Part shown: positions 19,248-23,018 of the stretch, in pieces
Numbering within the stretch: the first letter of the stretch is position 1
Layout: every line of letters starts with the position of its first letter
Source of the DNA: Mesaphorura yosii
Taxonomy: Eukaryota > Arthropoda > Collembola > Poduromorpha > Tullbergiidae
DNA length: 23,018 nucleotides
NCBI GenBank assembly: GCA_009869945.1
Contig: WIXG01000756.1
Location: 1 to 23,018 of the forward strand
Direction of reading: 5' to 3'
Position numbers and translations under genes: made by a program
The notes under the pieces: generated by a model
What the model was told of the DNA's origin: nothing
Seen by the model: only the letters and a program-made list of their open reading frames with translations
The model's database searches: none

Positions 19248-20007
19248 ATGAGTGCGTCACCGGAAATGGTGCGGCCATGTGTCGGAACTTTCAGCACTTG
19301 AGCAACTTCAATTGTAGGCTCTTACATGGTCGTAGTGGTTGGACGAAATGCCAGAACTCAAGGAGACTATGACGAAATACTTTTACGTAAGCAAAATTCT
19401 AAAGCAAGAAATTTCGATGCGTTCATAATTATATTTAACTAATTGTGCAGTCAATGTAGGCTGCTGCGGACCTGCCACACGAGCTCATGTTGGCCATGTG
19501 GCAGGGCATTGGAAGCGACTTGGCCTACATTCACAAGCACTTCAGAACGGGACACACCTCACACTTCCGATTCAATTACTACGGAAAATGCCCGCAACCA
19601 GGTGTCCACCTTGACGTGGGGCCCCACTCAGACGCCGGCTCTGTCTGTTCTCATACAGGACGAGGGCGTTAACTCTCTACAAGTTCAACGACATGGAGCC
19701 TGGTGGAACGTGCCCCTATCCCGAACATCATCAATACCGGGGACATGACCAAGTCTGAAGCAACGGGTAGTACCAGGTGCCAGCACACCGGGTTCTGGCA
19801 AACAAAGACATGAAGCGCTACACCTTCCCGTTTTTCTACCATCTCAGCTACGGTACGATTTACGCCCCGCTCCCGACCACAGTGACCTAGGCCTGTCCAG
19901 CTCGCTATCGACCAATCACCTAAGGCCACTTCAGAATGGCGCGTTTTACCAGCGATTACGCAAACTTGGGCGAAGAGTTTCAGATCATGTATTACGAAAT
20001 TAAATAG
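19248..20007 (+). pseudogene. Broken 2OG-Fe(II) oxygenase, isopenicillin N synthase-like family
   Basis: Fragments in family order across frames: PELKETMTKYFY before a donor at 19391, then after an acceptor near 19460 AADLPHELMLAMWQGIGSD, FRFNYYGKCPQPGVHLDVG, the iron-binding HxD motif PHSDAGS (19624), VLIQDEGVNSLQVQRHGAWW, NTGDM, YQVPAHRVLANKDMKRYTFP (third iron ligand His and the 2OG/substrate Arg) and a C-terminal RMARFTSDYANLGEEFQ ending at TAG 20005. Intact enzymes use Fe(II) for oxidative chemistry. The copy is dead: frame changes near 19645, 19718 and 19755, and in-frame stops at 19768, 19888 and 19921. The segment before 19340 is not alignable. Related genes are known from springtail genomes (beta-lactam-type IPNS in Folsomia candida). 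Whether this one was a true IPNS cannot be said. Confidence 0.75.
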
Positions 20008-20130
20008 AGACATGTGGAACGTAATTTTGGGAATATAATTTTCAAATTACTAAAAAGTAATCAAAATTAGCAATCAAAATTTCACATCATTGCATTTAAC
20101 AAAACGCTACCGTGTTCATTGAATTGTACA

Positions 20131-21648
20131 TTAGCGGAAGTCCAAAAGGAGGGTCAGAAGTCCGTTGAGGGTGATAGCGTGCATGACGAGGACAAGGGTG
20201 GGCCTGTCTAATTTCAGGGAGAACGCCAGGAACAATTCCAACGGTCGAAGAGATTGACTCTGCAATCCTCTCAACGTCCTCCGTGCACCCACGTGTACCT
20301 TGTAAGAGCGCAGGAACGCAGCCGAGCACTCTCTCATCGATTGGGCCGCAGCTGAAATGAAACTAAGAACGTACACCCAGAAACCAATGGCAATGACCAT
20401 AATGAGGATTGAGAAAGCGAAGAAAATCGACAGAGTGGCAGTCTTGTAAGTTTTAAGGACGCAGAAGGACCAAAGCATGATCCATGCGTGTACCACCGCA
20501 AATCCCGTGGTCAACTCCAACGTTGAAGTTAATTGATCGTTCAACACACGATGCAACAGCTCGAGTTGCCTGAACATGGAATAATTTCTTCGTGTGTGGG
20601 CAGGAAGCCTGAAATCAAAAACCCCGCTTTGTCTCACTTTACCTTCAAGTTCAACTTCAAGTGTACAAAATTCAAGCTAGGGTTGACATACCATTCATTT
20701 GGTGCCAGGCAAAACTTTACCAAATTGACCATAATGAAACTTTCGACGGCAAAGAGTCCGACAACCGCACACTCACAAATCATGAATATGCAGAAGACTG
20801 TACATATCACGGGAACTGCATATGGCTCAGATATTCCGAGGAGAGCCGCCGCCAAGCCAGTGGGCCACACGATGATGTTCACGCCCAGCAACCACAGAAT
20901 GGCCCAAACGAGGGGGAAGGATACAGTGAGTACTGCGAGTCCGGATCCCATTATCGCAAGTGACTTCTTAGCGGCAAGAATTTCATCTATGGCATTCGCG
21001 TCTTTCCTTCGCCCTGCCGTGCGAATGGAAACATCAGCACATCGTCAAAAATTGACAGTACTACCGGCAAAAATAGATTCCTCAAGCTTAGGTTACGTAC
21101 CGAATCGGTTACTGATGCTTAGGAGCCTATTCAGTACGGTAGCCTGAACGGACGGGTACCGGATCATGTGGAGATGCGAAACAGTGAGCCCAGCAGCTCC
21201 ACAAATTAAGACGAATAAAGGAGGGAGATCCCAGACTCCGGGCAATCACATCTAAAAACTGGTACAGGAAGGCAAGTGGGAAAGGAATGAAGACCGACAG
21301 AACGCCGACCAGGTACACGGATAAACGCGTTCAGCTTCGTGGTGTCCGCCTCGAATCGCTCTGCCCGGGAGTCCATTTTGTGGGCAGAATTCGAAACACG
21401 GAATTTCCAAACCAGACTGCAGCCGCAATTGCACGCACTATGGTCGGGGAAATGAGGTGCAGTATGGCAGGGCTCGACTTCGGAGACGCTATTCTCGCCA
21501 TTCCGCTCCTGTTTGAACCTTGGCTTGCAGACGAAGAGTTTAATGGTGCTGTGATTGACGGGTGCCGGTGGCCCGAGCTGCTGCTGTCCGCCATGGCTGG
21601 ATTGGAATGTAGCTGACTGCGGTCAACTGTCAGAGCCAATTTCGACAT
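20131..21648 (-). pseudogene. Multi-membrane chemoreceptor-like gene, 5' exon frameshifted
   Basis: Minus-strand exons 21648-21101, 21013-20692 and 20608-20131 join in phase through introns of 87 and 83 nt (GTACGT...GGCAG, GTATGT...TTTCAG). About 449 codons fit arthropod gustatory/odorant receptors. Hydrophobic spans: YLVGVLSVFIPFPLAFLYQF, FVLICGAAGLTV, SGLAVLTVSFPLVWAILWLL, VPVICTVFCIFMICECAVVG, TGFAVVHAWIMLWSFCVL, FAFSILIMVIAIGFWVYVL and a last one ending TLLLDFR. The N-terminus is Ser-rich. Exon 1 needs three frame changes (about 21360, 21320 and 21256). Exons 2 and 3 are clean. The C-terminal pattern (SLRPLELFLAF...) resembles that of the neighbouring locus (SLLPLRLYVGG...). Either a recent pseudogene or an assembly with local base errors. 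Receptor identity rests on topology and pattern only. Confidence 0.55.
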
Positions 21649-22285
21649 TATGAACTCGGGGTGGACGTGTACGATAGCTTGCAGCTTGGCCTTAATGACA
21701 AACTAACATGGCACTTCGACAGCACGACCAACCTAGAGCCACGCCATGCATATACTCTGTATGGATTTCTGCGTTCGTGTCTATGAATTATTTAGGATAT
21801 CGAAACTCGAATTGGGAACCTTATGCGAAACCACGTCAGGACGGACAACACGACTGCCTGTTTAAAGATTCAGATCAACCACTTCCCTTTCAAGTTAGTT
21901 AGCGAGAATATTTAATTTTCCAGGAGCAAAACCAGAAGACATGCCGATAGCGTGCCCTAGGCGGATAATTGAAAATGGATCACAGTTTTGGAAAATTGTT
22001 GAAAGCATGTACATGTTCTTTTATTCGAGAACGTCTCGGTTACAGCCCAAATTTTCCACTCAGCAACTCATTCAGATTAATGCTCGGTTGCTGTATTCGG
22101 TGCAATGCGTATGGGGCGTTGTGACCTACATTTTGGTGGCCAATATTGTGTACCTGAATTTTCTCATGGTTAACGGAGGACGAAAGCGAATTCAGACGGA
22201 GATTTCCAGCCCCATGCCGAAGTAATGAACTTACGATTAAATTGAATATATTTTAGCTTTCAAACTGAACCGACCATAATTGCCT
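21649..22285 (+). other. Spacer between two receptor-like genes, with a plus-strand reading frame
   Basis: A plus-strand frame at 21941-22225 (94 codons after an acceptor-like TTTTCCAG at about 21916-21923) contains one hydrophobic stretch (VVTYILVANIVYLNFLMV) between basic flanks, and ends next to a weak donor-like GTAATG. A second frame at 21708-21902 precedes it, but the gap (about 30 nt) is too short for an intron. It could be a fragment of another membrane protein on the opposite strand from its neighbours. I cannot name it, and it may be chance. Confidence 0.25.
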
Positions 22286-22856
22286 TCACTTTAAGAGAAG
22301 CATGTTGACTAATGCGAATATGAGGAATTGGATGAAAGTGAGATTCGCTTCTTTTTCCATGTAGTAAATGCCACCCACGTACAATCGCAAGGGCAAGAGA
22401 GACTTCACTGTCGAAGTCAGCACTTTTCTTATGCTCGGGTCACCCTGGAATTCTCTGCATCTTCGGCCCATACTAACAAGAAACTTGCTAGAAACCAACC
22501 AGAGTCCTGACATTGCATTTGCTCCAATGATGACAACTGACAAAATATAAAACCCAATAACTAGAGCCGCCCATGACAATCCTGGAGTGTCTGAGCGGGT
22601 GGATGCACGAATTGCAATATATATGAATGCCAGTCCCGTGATTCCAATCATGTACTTTGTGGCCGGAACAAACACACGGCAGTAAGCTTCGTTGAACGAG
22701 TTTGAGATCAAGGAGAGAGTTCTGTATTCCTGAAGAATTCGATTCAAATATTGCTGCTCGTCTTGCATTTCCGTGCGTCTTTCGTCCAGACTTTTCCTGC
22801 TGCATTTTACAATTTGTGGAGGCTATCATAAATTCCTGAACTAGGTATGGCTTACT
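22286..22856 (-). CDS. Chemoreceptor-like multi-membrane protein, 5' partial
   Basis: The C-terminal exon is 22799-22286 (stop TGA). It is joined through a 56-nt intron (GTAAGC...ATGCAG) to an upstream exon ending at 22856 (MVYDYLP, phase 2), whose left part is unclear. Exon 2 begins RKSLDERRTEMQDEQQYLNR, followed by three hydrophobic spans (MIGITGLAFIYIAIRA, WAALVIGFYILSVVIIGANA and FIQFLIFALVNMLLL) and the conserved-looking block CREFQGDPSIRKVLTSTVKS. Layout and C-terminal pattern match the adjacent 20131-21648 locus, suggesting a tandem family of arthropod gustatory/odorant receptor type. No disruption is visible in this part. The upstream frame stays open through the palindrome array to the window edge, so it may be exon or intron. 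Confidence 0.5.
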
Positions 22857-22908
22857 TTGGTAGATAGTCGTAGACCATGCTGAAGAAGATGATGAGATTA
22901 GGGCATCC

Positions 22909-23006
22909 ATTCTCGAGAATTGTTCTCGCGAGAACCTCGCATTTGCGAGAATATCGTTCTCGCGAGAACGACCGAAGCCTTCTCGCATTATTCTCGAAAT
23001 TCTCGC
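22909..23006. repeat. Dense array of TTCTCG/CGAGAA palindromes
   Basis: ATTCTCGAGAAT (22909-22920), GTTCTCGCGAGAAC (22922-22935), CTCGCATTTGCGAG (22936-22949) and a second GTTCTCGCGAGAAC (22956-22969) are palindromes, followed by three direct TTCTCG copies at 22980, 22991 and 23000. In total, ten TTCTCG/CGAGAA hexamers occur in about 97 bp, and the array continues to the window edge. Palindrome centres are spaced 14, 14 and 20 bp apart. Confidence 0.85.
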
Positions 23007-23018
23007 AATCCGCGCTCT

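Noticed and set aside
19669..20013. 114-codon minus-strand frame over the oxygenase relic
   Set aside because: Open only because the relic's plus-strand codons are GC-rich. No motifs, and the plus strand shows clear family blocks.
1..23018. CRISPR array, tRNA or rRNA genes
   Set aside because: The only tandem repeat of note is the coding minisatellite. I saw no cloverleaf with A/B boxes and no rRNA-like sequence, though a formal tRNAscan was not possible.

Overview
The window is animal nuclear DNA. Its genes are split by short GT-AG introns, mostly 55-100 nt, and they carry TATA boxes and AATAAA poly(A) signals. There are no bacterial operons. The gene content (zipper-type non-muscle myosin, divergent multi-membrane chemoreceptor-like genes, an isopenicillin-N-synthase-like oxygenase relic) suggests an arthropod. 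A springtail (Collembola) is my best guess. This is inferred from content and was not tested by any search.

Layout. Positions 1-508 are intronic. Positions 509-7534 (+) hold 15 in-frame exons of a non-muscle myosin II heavy chain, running from just before the P-loop to the stop codon. Only the N-terminal ~165 residues lie outside the window. Next come a TATA-driven five-exon gene for a small basic protein of unknown function (8300-9318, +), a decayed reverse-transcriptase fragment (about 9440-10007, -), and a five-exon B3GNTL1/QTGAL-type glycosyltransferase (10845-12628, +). That transferase is flanked by two copies of a ~60-bp dispersed repeat. A weak Lys/Ser-rich reading frame follows (12784-13305, +). 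Then there is a TATA-driven gene for a secreted protein with a Tyr/Thr/Gly repeat region and a Cys/Tyr/Gly-rich tail (13924-14866, +), an orphan membrane-anchor reading frame (-), a frameshifted C2H2 zinc-finger relic (-), and a 66-nt perfect-arm hairpin (15940-16005).

Further right are a ZAR1-like 3CxxC zinc-finger gene with a 48-bp coding minisatellite (16812-17549, +), a small single-pass membrane protein (18277-18852, -), and a broken 2-oxoglutarate/Fe(II) oxygenase of the isopenicillin N synthase family (19248-20007, +). Two multi-membrane chemoreceptor-like loci on the minus strand follow. The first (20131-21648) carries three frameshifts in its 5' exon. The second (22286-22856) runs to the window edge, beside a dense array of TTCTCG palindromes.

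The genes do not form a functional pathway. The left half holds conserved housekeeping genes. The right half is lineage-specific and fast-evolving, with at least four decayed coding loci in the window. Exon boundaries were chosen by eye from GT/AG sites and reading-frame continuity, without transcript support.
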